Part shown: piece by piece, positions 51,026-59,570 of the stretch | How positions within the stretch are numbered: position 1 is the first letter of the stretch | Layout: every line of letters starts with the position of its first letter | Assembly (NCBI RefSeq): GCF_026586795.1 | Contig: NZ_JAPFGY010000017.1 | Location: 1-64,000 of the forward strand | Origin: Erythrobacter sp. WG | Lineage (GTDB): Bacteria > Pseudomonadota > Alphaproteobacteria > Sphingomonadales > Sphingomonadaceae | DNA length: 64,000 nucleotides | Direction: 5' to 3' | The notes under the pieces: generated by a model | Told to the model about the DNA's origin: nothing | Seen by the model: the letters and a program-made list of their open reading frames with translations, nothing else | Databases searched by the model: none | Made by a program: the position numbers and the translations under genes

Positions 51026-53737
51026 ATGGTCGAGATCTTCACGATCGGCGGCGGCGAGTACATCGTCAATGTCCTCAACGCGGTGGCCGCCTGGACCGGC
51101 GCTGGCGGCTACAAGAGCCTGATCCAGGTGGCGCTGGTGATGGGCATGATCCTCGCGGTCATCACGGTCGCCTTCAACCAGGATTGGCGTGCCTGGCTCA
51201 ACTGGTTCCTCGGCGCGACGCTGATCTACATGTGCCTGATGGTGCCGCGCATGGACGTGAAGGTCACCGACCGGGTCAACCCCAGCCTTGCTCCGGCAAC
51301 GGTTGCCGATGTGCCGCTCGGCCTTGCGCTGATGGCGAGCTTCACCAGCCAGACAGGCGATTACCTGACCCGCTCGGCCGAACTGGTCTTCGGGTTGCCC
51401 GATGATCTCAACTACTCGAAGAACGGCATGATCTATGGCGCGCGGCTTCTCGAAGCGACCCGTTCGCTGCGGATCGCGGACCCTGAGTTTGCCGCTAATT
51501 TCGATGAGCACGTGCGCCAATGCGTGTTCTACGATCTGCTGCTCGGCCGTTACTCGATGAAGGAGCTCTCCGAGAGCGATGACATCTGGGCCACGATCGC
51601 ACCGGGGAGCGCGGCGCGCGCTCAGAAGTTCCTGACCCGTCAAGCGGACGATACCGTCACCGCATCGATCATCACGTGCCGCGAGGCCTACACCGCGCTC
51701 TCGGGCCAATGGGCGGGCCTCATCGACGAGATGGCGCTGATCACGGGGCGCCAGCTCTACCCGCGCCAGACCGAGGCGCTGGCCAAGGCCAAGCTGCTCT
51801 CGGATCTGCCGACGGCCTATCAATACCTCTCGGGCGTCTCGAAGAGTGCGAGCGATATCTTCCGCCAGGTGCTGACGATCAATGCGATGAACCAGGCGAT
51901 GCATGGCTTTGCGGGCGCAAGTGGCCGGGGCAGCATCGATGTTTTTGCTCAGACCCGCGCGGACATTCAGACCGAGCGGACCTATTCCTCGATCGCGCAG
52001 AACGCGATGAAATGGGTCCCCATCCTCAACGTCGTGCTGACCGTGGTCTTCTACGCGCTCTTCCCTGTACTCTTCCCGCTTTTCCTGATGCCCAAGACGG
52101 GGCCGATTGCGCTGAGGGGTTATGTCACCGGGTTCTTCTACCTCGCGGCCTGGGGACCGCTGTTCGTCATCCTCCACATGATCCTGATGTTCAAAGGGGC
52201 GGCCGATGTTGCTGCCGCGGGCGGCGGCGCGGGCCTTAGCCTTGCGACCTTCTCAGGCATGAGCGACGTCAACAGCGATATCGGCATCCTTGCTGGCTAC
52301 CTTGTAGCCTCGATCCCGTTCCTCGCAGGCGGGGTCGCGCGCGGTGCGCTGGCGATCTCTGGCCAAGCGACGAGCTACCTCAATCCGAGCCAGAATGCGG
52401 CGGAAGAAGCGGCAAGAGAGGCCAGCACTGGCAATGTCTCGCTCGGCAATTCAAACATCGACAACTCGACGGTGTTCTCGAGGCAGTTTGCTCAAGGCAG
52501 CCTTGCTCCCAGCATTGCCTATGGTGCCGGGCAGATGCGCAGCGTCAGTGACAACGGCACGCAGACCACGGGCTTTCCCAATGGCGAGTTCGCTGCGGTC
52601 CCCAACTCGAGCTATCCCTTCACCCCGTCGCTGGGACAGGATTTCACAGCACGGCTCGGCTCGATGGCGAGCCAGAGCCGGACGCAGAGCGAGACCTTCG
52701 CCAATCTCGCACAGCAATCGACCAGCTCAGCGCTCACCCGGTTTAGCGAGATCCGCAACGCCTACAGCCAAGGGCGCAGCTCGGATACCGTTAGCGGCAC
52801 GAGCAGCAGCGACAGCATCGGTACAGCCTTCAGCGAGGTCGACAATGCCTCCAAGACCCTCCAGCAGCAGTTCGGACTGTCCCGGCGCGCGTCTGATGAA
52901 ATCTCAACGACCTGGTTCCTTAACGGAGATGCGTCGCTGGGTTTGAAGGGTGAGCTTGGCCCTGGATCGGCGCAGATTGGAGTGAAAGGCGGGCGCAACC
53001 AATCATGGACTGACACTGACGTCGGGATTGCATCGGAGGATCGCAGCAAGATCATCGGCACTCTGAGCCAGCTCTCCGATAGCCGGAACTGGTCGAGCAC
53101 CCGCGAAGGCTTCTTGCGGGAGACGAGCTCGACTTCTGTTTCGCAGGTCTCAACCAGCGCCTCTGGGCTCAGCCGATCTCTGACCGAGGCCGAGAGCTAC
53201 ACGCTCGAAGCACGCCGGGCAGAGGAGATGGCAAATCGCCTTGAGGGCCAAGCCAGTTGGTATGAGGGTAACAGCGCGGCCGGGACCCTCAACCTCAGTC
53301 AAGCCTACCGCGAATGGGGTATGGGTGAAATTGAAGCCAACCGCGACTACTATGGGCCCGCTCGCTTCGACGACATCACCTTTCAGCTCAGCCCTCGCGG
53401 CCAGCAGCTGCAGGCGCGGTTTGTCGAGAGCTACGCAGAACGTCTGCAGGACACCATCGAGAGCGAAATCTCTTTGCCTCCCTTTGCGTCTGTCAGCCGC
53501 CCGGAGCTTGGGAGCAGAGATCAAGTGCGAGCCAGAGGAACGGTGGGGGCCTCGCGCGGAGCAAATGTATCAGAAGGGCCTGATCCCTCAGATATTGCTA
53601 GTCAAGTCGAACAAGCCCGTCAGCAGGGACGTCAGCGGATTGGAACCGTGAGAGATCAACTTGAGCGCAAGACCAACGAGGCCAAGGGAGCAAGTGAAGA
53701 AGCGGCTGACGAAGTGAAGGAATGGCCGCGTCCCTAG
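51026..53737 (+). CDS. traG: conjugation/mating-pair protein TraG
   Basis: A 903-residue inner-membrane protein: N-terminal TraG domain (VEIFTIGGGEYIVNVLNAVAAW), several helices up to about residue 455 (WVPILNVVLTVVFYALFPVLFPLFLM; GFFYLAAWGPLFVILHMILMF; GILAGYLVASIPFLAGGVARGAL), then a Ser/Gln-rich soluble C-terminal region. It handles mating-pair stabilisation and, in F, entry exclusion contact. ATG 51026 follows GGCGGAG. Last gene of the operon. The C-terminal 250 residues are shorter and less recognisable than in F. Confidence 0.94.
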   Translation: MVEIFTIGGGEYIVNVLNAVAAWTGAGGYKSLIQVALVMGMILAVITVAFNQDWRAWLNWFLGATLIYMCLMVPRMDVKVTDRVNPSLAPATVADVPLGLALMASFTSQTGDYLTRSAELVFGLPDDLNYSKNGMIYGARLLEATRSLRIADPEFAANFDEHVRQCVFYDLLLGRYSMKELSESDDIWATIAPGSAARAQKFLTRQADDTVTASIITCREAYTALSGQWAGLIDEMALITGRQLYPRQTEALAKAKLLSDLPTAYQYLSGVSKSASDIFRQVLTINAMNQAMHGFAGASGRGSIDVFAQTRADIQTERTYSSIAQNAMKWVPILNVVLTVVFYALFPVLFPLFLMPKTGPIALRGYVTGFFYLAAWGPLFVILHMILMFKGAADVAAAGGGAGLSLATFSGMSDVNSDIGILAGYLVASIPFLAGGVARGALAISGQATSYLNPSQNAAEEAAREASTGNVSLGNSNIDNSTVFSRQFAQGSLAPSIAYGAGQMRSVSDNGTQTTGFPNGEFAAVPNSSYPFTPSLGQDFTARLGSMASQSRTQSETFANLAQQSTSSALTRFSEIRNAYSQGRSSDTVSGTSSSDSIGTAFSEVDNASKTLQQQFGLSRRASDEISTTWFLNGDASLGLKGELGPGSAQIGVKGGRNQSWTDTDVGIASEDRSKIIGTLSQLSDSRNWSSTREGFLRETSSTSVSQVSTSASGLSRSLTEAESYTLEARRAEEMANRLEGQASWYEGNSAAGTLNLSQAYREWGMGEIEANRDYYGPARFDDITFQLSPRGQQLQARFVESYAERLQDTIESEISLPPFASVSRPELGSRDQVRARGTVGASRGANVSEGPDPSDIASQVEQARQQGRQRIGTVRDQLERKTNEAKGASEEAADEVKEWPRP

Positions 53738-53940
53738 AGGATCACATCATTCACAACTACGAATGCGGCGAAGGACGCGAGCGCAATCATAATGGTCACA
53801 AGCTTCAATCTTCCCCAAGGGTCAGCCCAAGCTTTCTTCCATGAGTAAGCAGTGAGGCGATTCTCGGAAATGGCGCGATCGAGCTCTCTCAGTCCCTGCC
53901 AATCCGGCTGACTGCTTGGATCGTCTTGCTTTGCCATCAT
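53734..53940 (-). CDS. small single-TM protein (68 aa) overlapping traG tail
   Basis: ATG 53940 has AGGAGC shortly upstream. The product has a charged soluble N-terminal half (DWQGLRELDRAISENRLTAYSWKKAW) and one helix (LVTIMIALASFAAFVVV). Its stop overlaps the traG stop by 3 bases in convergent orientation. In position and topology it could be a surface/entry-exclusion type inner-membrane protein, but no homology is recognised. Confidence 0.55.
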   Translation of the reverse strand: MMAKQDDPSSQPDWQGLRELDRAISENRLTAYSWKKAWADPWGRLKLVTIMIALASFAAFVVVNDVIL

Positions 53941-54174
53941 AAAGCTCCTGCATCGCTCTCGGTATCGCGCGCATGCATCTTATCACGATTTCTGGTGCTC
54001 ATGCTTCAGAATTGATGTTTGAAGATCCGGAATGGCTCCATCGGGCCAGTCGGTTCATTCCTTGCCGGGTGGAAAACGCAGCTGGTGGGGGTCTGAGTTG
54101 TTGCCGCAGTAGCTGAGTTTCAGGCCATGGCCAGAACTCATTGTTTTGTTTCGATAGACTTGCCCAATTGATTG

Positions 54175-54900
54175 ATGCAGAACTGTCCGGTGACTGCTCT
54201 GGTTGAACCTCTTTCTGTCGACGTTGAGCGGCTCGAGCGCGCGTTCCAAGAGCTTCGGGTGCTGACCAGGGGCATGACCCCACAGCCTGCCAAGCAGTCT
54301 TTCGATTTGGGGAAGATTGAGCGCGCATTCCAAGATCTTCGGCAGGGCCTGTCTCATGCCAAAGAAACGGGCGGCATCATCAACCCTTGGTCGATCGTCG
54401 GCCTTAAGCGTGACGAAGTTCGAAATGCTGGTGCGCTCGCAGGCCTGTGGCTCCCGGAATTTGGTGGAAGTGTCTCGAAGCGATTTCTTGCCGCGACTCT
54501 CGAGGCGGCCTTGCCGGATATCGACTGGAGCCGGGAGCTCGAAGCGGGTTATCGCGTCGAAACAGAGTGTAGCCCGATGGGCGATATCTCTGATCGGGTT
54601 GACCTCGTCATTGAGACGACCGGTTACGTCATTGGCATCGAGGTAAAGATTGATGCTCAGCTCGGCCCGCAACAAATCGAGCGATATTTGGCTTCGCTGA
54701 GCCGCCGTGCGGCACTGCTGCGGCGCCAATCTCGCGTTCTTCTTCTCGCGCCAGACAATATCAAACATCCGGGTGTTCCATCAATCACCTGGCAGGATGT
54801 CGCGCTCGCTGCACGATCAGCATCTCGTCAACATCGCGCTCCTCGCCTGTTTGTAGAGCAGCTGATCGCGCATTTCGGTGATCACGTCAGCGCATTCTAA
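54175..54900 (+). CDS. PD-(D/E)XK nuclease-like protein
   Basis: A 241-residue protein. The core DRVDLVIETTGYVIGIEVKIDAQLG (about residues 139-163) gives the D...E-x-K active site of the PD-(D/E)XK fold; QIERYLASLSRRA supplies the following Gln/helix. The N-terminus has an internal duplication (RLERAFQELR at about 19-28, IERAFQDLR at about 48-56), likely two short helices. ATG 54175 was preferred to the TTG before it; no strong SD. It is followed after 11 bases by the 206-residue gene, presumably a pair. Confidence 0.75.
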   Translation: MQNCPVTALVEPLSVDVERLERAFQELRVLTRGMTPQPAKQSFDLGKIERAFQDLRQGLSHAKETGGIINPWSIVGLKRDEVRNAGALAGLWLPEFGGSVSKRFLAATLEAALPDIDWSRELEAGYRVETECSPMGDISDRVDLVIETTGYVIGIEVKIDAQLGPQQIERYLASLSRRAALLRRQSRVLLLAPDNIKHPGVPSITWQDVALAARSASRQHRAPRLFVEQLIAHFGDHVSAF

Positions 54901-54911
54901 GGAGCTTGTTC

Positions 54912-55526
54912 ATGTCGCAAACGTCAGCCGGCGCTATCATCGTGCGCCACATCGAAGAGCTCGAAGCAGCTGTTCGGTATGCGCGTGGGCCGATGAGCAA
55001 GGCACTTGGAAACGCCGTAGCCGAATTACTGACTGATGAGACTCGCAGATTGGGTTGGAATGGCGACATACCTCGTGACCTGAACGAGCAGATTTGGTTT
55101 GCGCCAAACGAATGGCGGACTGCCAACGATTCTGAGGATTATTACGATCTCTTCATCGAGCTCGAGGACACCGATTGCATTGACGGGGGGGATACTAGAA
55201 CCTGGATAGGGACCTTTTGTGGCTTCGCAGGTGCCGGCATCCGCCTTGGCTTGGACACCAACGCTTTGGGGCCGAAGAGTTGGAAATCGTTGTTACGCAA
55301 AGAGAGTGATCTGATCGATCAGCTACTGGACGCAGGATTCCTGTGCGATGCAAAGAAGGGTGAGCTGGCAGTGCTTATGACCTTCGACCGCGACGCTTTG
55401 GCGCAGGCCTTTGCGGACGACGATTTCGACGAAGCCTTGCTTCCCTTGGCTCAGGCAATCGAACGGATCGTCAAGGCTCGCCCATTACTCGATGAGCTCG
55501 TGGGCCTGATCCGCCAGCGCGCCTAA
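54912..55526 (+). CDS. unknown partner of the PD-(D/E)XK protein (204 aa)
   Basis: No domain is recognised. The protein has a helical N-terminus, an acidic middle (NDSEDYYDLFIELEDTDCIDGGDT), and a helical C-terminus with FADDDFDEALLPLAQAIERIV. ATG 54912 has GGAG at a good distance. Gene order suggests it acts with the nuclease-like protein; it could modulate or inhibit it. Confidence 0.7.
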   Translation: MSQTSAGAIIVRHIEELEAAVRYARGPMSKALGNAVAELLTDETRRLGWNGDIPRDLNEQIWFAPNEWRTANDSEDYYDLFIELEDTDCIDGGDTRTWIGTFCGFAGAGIRLGLDTNALGPKSWKSLLRKESDLIDQLLDAGFLCDAKKGELAVLMTFDRDALAQAFADDDFDEALLPLAQAIERIVKARPLLDELVGLIRQRA

Positions 55527-55564
55527 GCCAGGTTGCGCACGAGCGTGATGAGAGGGGTGTAAAG

Positions 55565-57118
55565 TTGGGGGCAGAGTTTCGGGTGGGTGACGGGGACCCG
55601 TTGTGGACCAAGACCGGCAGCTGGACGATGGGGCTCGATCCCCTCGGTCTTCAGGCGACCAGCATCCGGATCTACCAATCGCTAGTCCCAAACATCACGA
55701 ACATTACCAACCGCCTGCGCTACTATTCCTACTTCCCATGGCTCGTGGGCCTCTACGAGAAGCTGCATCACTCTGACGATCCAGCCAAGTTCGCGACCTT
55801 CATGCGGCGGGGGGAAGCGTTGTATGCTCTTGCCACTCTAGTGCACGACCAAGAGGCAAGCGATGGCCTCGGTGGGTCAAACTGGGCGAGCCAGCATCGC
55901 GCCGAAGCGGCTGCCAATGGCATCGACCTTCGCCCTTACACTGATGATCGAAAGTCAGACGTGACCTACCTTCAGGCAGCGCGCGGCAACTATGGTGTTG
56001 CCTACGCGCCGACGCTCGTCGGCATGGAATGGCTGAGCGATTCCTCGGTGCCCGTCACGCAGGGCCCTGGCCAGAAAGCTGCGGCCGAGTTTGCGTCCTC
56101 CATTGGTCAGGTTTCCAGCGATATCGAGGCGGTGCTGCGATCTTGTGAAGCGAGTGCCGAGCAGCTTCAGAACATTGGCGCTGCCATTCATCCTGCGAAG
56201 ATACCGCATGGCTCGGCAGAGCAGGCCATTCTGAGGGACTTCCTGATCGGCTCCGGCGATACGTCCAAAGACGCCACTTCCCGCCGCTCGTCGATCTGGC
56301 TCGTTCTCGACCTGATCGCCAAGGGTGTGACCCAGGGGGACCTCAATGCCCTGCGTCAGGCCTTCTACGCGCGCTCACTTCCGGATGGGCAAAGCTACGC
56401 GCTCGAGAGCGAAACCCTCGACCGTTGGCGCGCCTATCAAGCCAACGAATATGGCCAGGTTGCCTTAGCCTGTGCCCTGAACGGGCTGATTGGCAGGCAG
56501 TGCGAGGAGTATCCTGATGGGATTGAGCCGAAGAAGCTTGTCAGCGAAGTCGTTGGCGCTGCCATGGCCGGAACCAACCAGAACTTTTCCCAGTGGGCGG
56601 ACTCGGTGGCTCTCGATGATGGCGCAGACGAAGCAGCGCTGATCACCCCTGTATTGGACAACCTGTCTTCCGATCATCCGCCATCACCTGAGATCATGCT
56701 CAAAGCACTCAAGCTCTTGGGCGTACTGTGGGCGAAGTGGGCAGATGGCAGCGGAAAAGTGAGGCCGATCATAGCAAGGGCGGTAGGCCCAGATGGCCGG
56801 TCGCTTGATGGTATCCTTCGGACGCTTGACGCAGCGAAGGATAAAGCGGCGGATGAAGCTTTGGCGGCCGTTCTCTTCAAGCACATCATCATCGATCACC
56901 AGGTCATCGCTGGTCGTAAGCTCTCATCGGCAGGGACCTTCACATACCACTTCCTTGTCGAGGACGGGCGGCTCAGCGAAGGGCTGCTAGGCCAGTATGG
57001 CTACACGACACCACGGCTGTTCAACCTGACGCGGGTCTTGCGTGACGCAGGCTATCTCAACGCCGATGGTGTGACGCGGGATGGGGAGGCGTTCCTTGAA
57101 CTCCATCAGCCTCTTTAG
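55565..57118 (+). CDS. unknown protein paired with the PLD-like gene (517 aa)
   Basis: Start TTG 55565 (weak SD). N-terminal GSWTMGLDPLGLQATSIRIYQSLVPNITNITNRLRYYSYFPWLVGLYEK is a striking conserved-looking block but belongs to no family I know. The rest is mainly helical without motifs; the C-terminus (YGYTTPRLFNLTRVLRDAGYLNADGVTRDGEAFLEL) looks like a winged-helix. It overlaps the next gene by 23-38 bases, so the two are translated together. Confidence 0.7.
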   Translation: MGAEFRVGDGDPLWTKTGSWTMGLDPLGLQATSIRIYQSLVPNITNITNRLRYYSYFPWLVGLYEKLHHSDDPAKFATFMRRGEALYALATLVHDQEASDGLGGSNWASQHRAEAAANGIDLRPYTDDRKSDVTYLQAARGNYGVAYAPTLVGMEWLSDSSVPVTQGPGQKAAAEFASSIGQVSSDIEAVLRSCEASAEQLQNIGAAIHPAKIPHGSAEQAILRDFLIGSGDTSKDATSRRSSIWLVLDLIAKGVTQGDLNALRQAFYARSLPDGQSYALESETLDRWRAYQANEYGQVALACALNGLIGRQCEEYPDGIEPKKLVSEVVGAAMAGTNQNFSQWADSVALDDGADEAALITPVLDNLSSDHPPSPEIMLKALKLLGVLWAKWADGSGKVRPIIARAVGPDGRSLDGILRTLDAAKDKAADEALAAVLFKHIIIDHQVIAGRKLSSAGTFTYHFLVEDGRLSEGLLGQYGYTTPRLFNLTRVLRDAGYLNADGVTRDGEAFLELHQPL

Positions 57119-59561
57119 GGACCTCGCGCGCACCGGCTTTCATACGTCCATCATTACGACCTACTCGGTCGATGCGGCGTTTTATGACGGATCGCTCCAC
57201 CATCGCTTGCGGGTGTATGGTAGCGAGAACAATATTCTGATGGCTGATGCCAATATGCTTCAGCGCGCCATCAACGAAACCCCGGAGTCCTTTGCAAGAG
57301 CGGGCGTCGCCTACGCCCTGGTTCCAGTCGCAGTGCCTGGCGCTTTTCATCCCAAGATTAGCCTTCGCCTCGGCAGTGACGCCGGCTGTCTCATTGTCGG
57401 GTCTGCCAATGCGACCGCAGCCGGGTGGGGCAGAAACCGCGAGATTGTCGGCAAGTTTGAGTGGTGGCGTAAGCGCTCTGATGGCGAGGAAACTGCCAAT
57501 CACAAACTGATCCGCAAGGCGTTCGATTATGTGTCCAGCTGGCTGGCGGACGCAGAGCTGGATGCTGTCAGACGAAAGCTAGAACTGGTCGGGCGTGATG
57601 CGGCGTGGCTCTTTGACCTCGAAGCTGAGCAAGGCCCTGTCGCGCTCAATGACGGTTCTTTGGTCGACCTCTTGTGCGAAGACGCGCGCGGCGGACCTGG
57701 CATTCTGAGCCAGCTGGTCGGATTGCTTGGTGGTCAGACCGTCAAACGCCTGACCATTGTGTCCCCCTATTGGGATGCCGAGCTCGAGGGGCTCCTGGCG
57801 CTGATCGATGCAATTCGGCCAGCGGAAACAGTGATCGCTCTAAGCGCCCATGAACCGCAATTCCCGATCGACCAGCTCGAGCGGATCCCAGAGGCCAAGT
57901 TCGCTGGCATCTTCAACGGCAATGATCGGGCACGGTTTATCCATGCCAAGGCCTTCATCCTCGAGACTGACGAGCATGACCATGTGATCTTCGGCAGCGC
58001 GAACTGTTCTGATGATGCGCTAGGCTTGATCGATCGACCAGCACGCAACGCAGAATGCTCGGTCTACCGCCGTGTACCTGCAGGACGCGGCCGCGAGCTG
58101 CTTGGCGTCGATTTCTCAGTGATAATTGATCGCTCCGATCTTAGAGAGACGCCCAAGGATCCGGTCCCACCGAAATCTGACTCGTCGATCCCGCTCGGGA
58201 CAATCGAGGCTGCGGGCAGCAGGATACGCTGGGTGCCGTCGCGCCGCATTGTCGATCCTGCAGGCGCGCAGCTCGTGATAGCCGAGGGCGAATACCCGTT
58301 CCAAAAGGCGCAAGGCGAGACTTACTCACTGGACCTGCCGGGTAAGCCGCGCTTCCCGATGATCGCCCGCGTGCGCCTCAGTGATGGCATGCTGACCAGC
58401 GCGGTTATCGTGAATGATGCCGTGAGCCTGACACATGCCGCCCCAGGCATGGGTGACAGGCGCCTGCGCAATGCGTTTGCGAAGGTTGAGCTCGAGGGCG
58501 GCGACTTCCTCGAGCTTGCGAGCCTAGCCGCCATCATCTTTTCCGAGACGCCGGACCGCCGCGGAAGAGCGAAGAAGATCATCGCTGCGGCCGGCCGCGC
58601 GGGCGGGAAGGAGAATGAGGGCGATGATGAATACGTCGCCTTTGACTACGACAGCCCCGAAGCCTTTCGCGAGGCGATGTCCGGTAGCGCTCCGTCGAAG
58701 GGTGACACGGATCGCCTCAATTTCGACGATCCTGATGCGGTCAATCTGCTGAGGATCATTCTACGCGGCATCGGTCAGCCCGAAAGCGAGGATGACGGCC
58801 TCTATAGTGACGAGCTGCCAGACACGGCCGGTGATGATGCATTGAACGACCCTAGCGAGGGGGCGGATGACAACGACACCGGTCGTGATGATCGGCCGAC
58901 GCCGCGCGAGCCGCGAAAATATAGCCATGAGGAAGCCGAAAGGCAGAGCCTCGACATTCACAAGGCCATATCCTGCTTCGAGGCCTACATCGCGCGCCTT
59001 GCCGATGACCCCGCCCCGCCGCCGCGCAAGCTCACAGCCGAGGTGTGTTTCATCTTGCGCTTGATGGTCGAGGCGTGCCGCCGCCCGATGCAGGTTGAGA
59101 TCAAGAAAAAGCCGAAGTCGCTGTTCGCTCTGGATCTGGTGCCGAAGGCGCATGACCGCGAACGCGCCTTCGTGATCCGCGTTGGCCGCATCCTGCAGGC
59201 ACTATGGGTCGGCACCAAGTCGAAGCCGCCATTGCTGTCGCGCATATCCATCGCGCATTATCAAACCGAACTGCCGTTCGACTGCTTCGCGATCGTAGCT
59301 CTGACCCGGTGGGCGCTGGCGCGATCAGTGATGGCGGTAGCGGGCACCAAGCAGTCGGGCTTGGCGACAGTTGTAACGACGAGTGCCATTGCAGTTTGGA
59401 AGGCGACTTGCGCGTGGCCGCACCTCGATAAGGAGGCCGAGCTTGAGTTTGTCGCCAAGCTCGATGCGGCGCTGGGAATCGACCCGGAGGAGACCGGCGC
59501 GCTGCTACGACACTATGCCGACCTGACCGCGCTGCTCGCCACCTTGCAACCTGCAAACTGA
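57081..59561 (+). CDS. phospholipase-D-like nuclease with two HKD motifs
   Basis: An 826-residue protein with two complete PLD motifs in one chain: FHPKISL with GSANAT near residues 89-114, and FIHAKAF with GSANCSDDAL near 286-312. Members cut DNA or lipids; in bacterial defence they act as nucleases. Residues about 506-610 are a long acidic linker (DDEYVAFDYD, EDDGLYSDEL, GADDNDTGRDD), followed by a helical C-terminal domain. The start may be ATG 57081 or TTG 57096; the latter has GGGGAGG upstream. It is convergent with the helicase gene, 9 bases between stop codons. Confidence 0.85.
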   Translation: MGRRSLNSISLFRDLARTGFHTSIITTYSVDAAFYDGSLHHRLRVYGSENNILMADANMLQRAINETPESFARAGVAYALVPVAVPGAFHPKISLRLGSDAGCLIVGSANATAAGWGRNREIVGKFEWWRKRSDGEETANHKLIRKAFDYVSSWLADAELDAVRRKLELVGRDAAWLFDLEAEQGPVALNDGSLVDLLCEDARGGPGILSQLVGLLGGQTVKRLTIVSPYWDAELEGLLALIDAIRPAETVIALSAHEPQFPIDQLERIPEAKFAGIFNGNDRARFIHAKAFILETDEHDHVIFGSANCSDDALGLIDRPARNAECSVYRRVPAGRGRELLGVDFSVIIDRSDLRETPKDPVPPKSDSSIPLGTIEAAGSRIRWVPSRRIVDPAGAQLVIAEGEYPFQKAQGETYSLDLPGKPRFPMIARVRLSDGMLTSAVIVNDAVSLTHAAPGMGDRRLRNAFAKVELEGGDFLELASLAAIIFSETPDRRGRAKKIIAAAGRAGGKENEGDDEYVAFDYDSPEAFREAMSGSAPSKGDTDRLNFDDPDAVNLLRIILRGIGQPESEDDGLYSDELPDTAGDDALNDPSEGADDNDTGRDDRPTPREPRKYSHEEAERQSLDIHKAISCFEAYIARLADDPAPPPRKLTAEVCFILRLMVEACRRPMQVEIKKKPKSLFALDLVPKAHDRERAFVIRVGRILQALWVGTKSKPPLLSRISIAHYQTELPFDCFAIVALTRWALARSVMAVAGTKQSGLATVVTTSAIAVWKATCAWPHLDKEAELEFVAKLDAALGIDPEETGALLRHYADLTALLATLQPAN

Positions 59562-59570
59562 CCCGGCGCC

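Noticed and set aside
54087-54174. Additional copy of the TGACGTCAAAA palindrome ahead of the PD-(D/E)XK gene
   Set aside because: Looked for it there and upstream of 55565 and traA; no match beyond a few bases.
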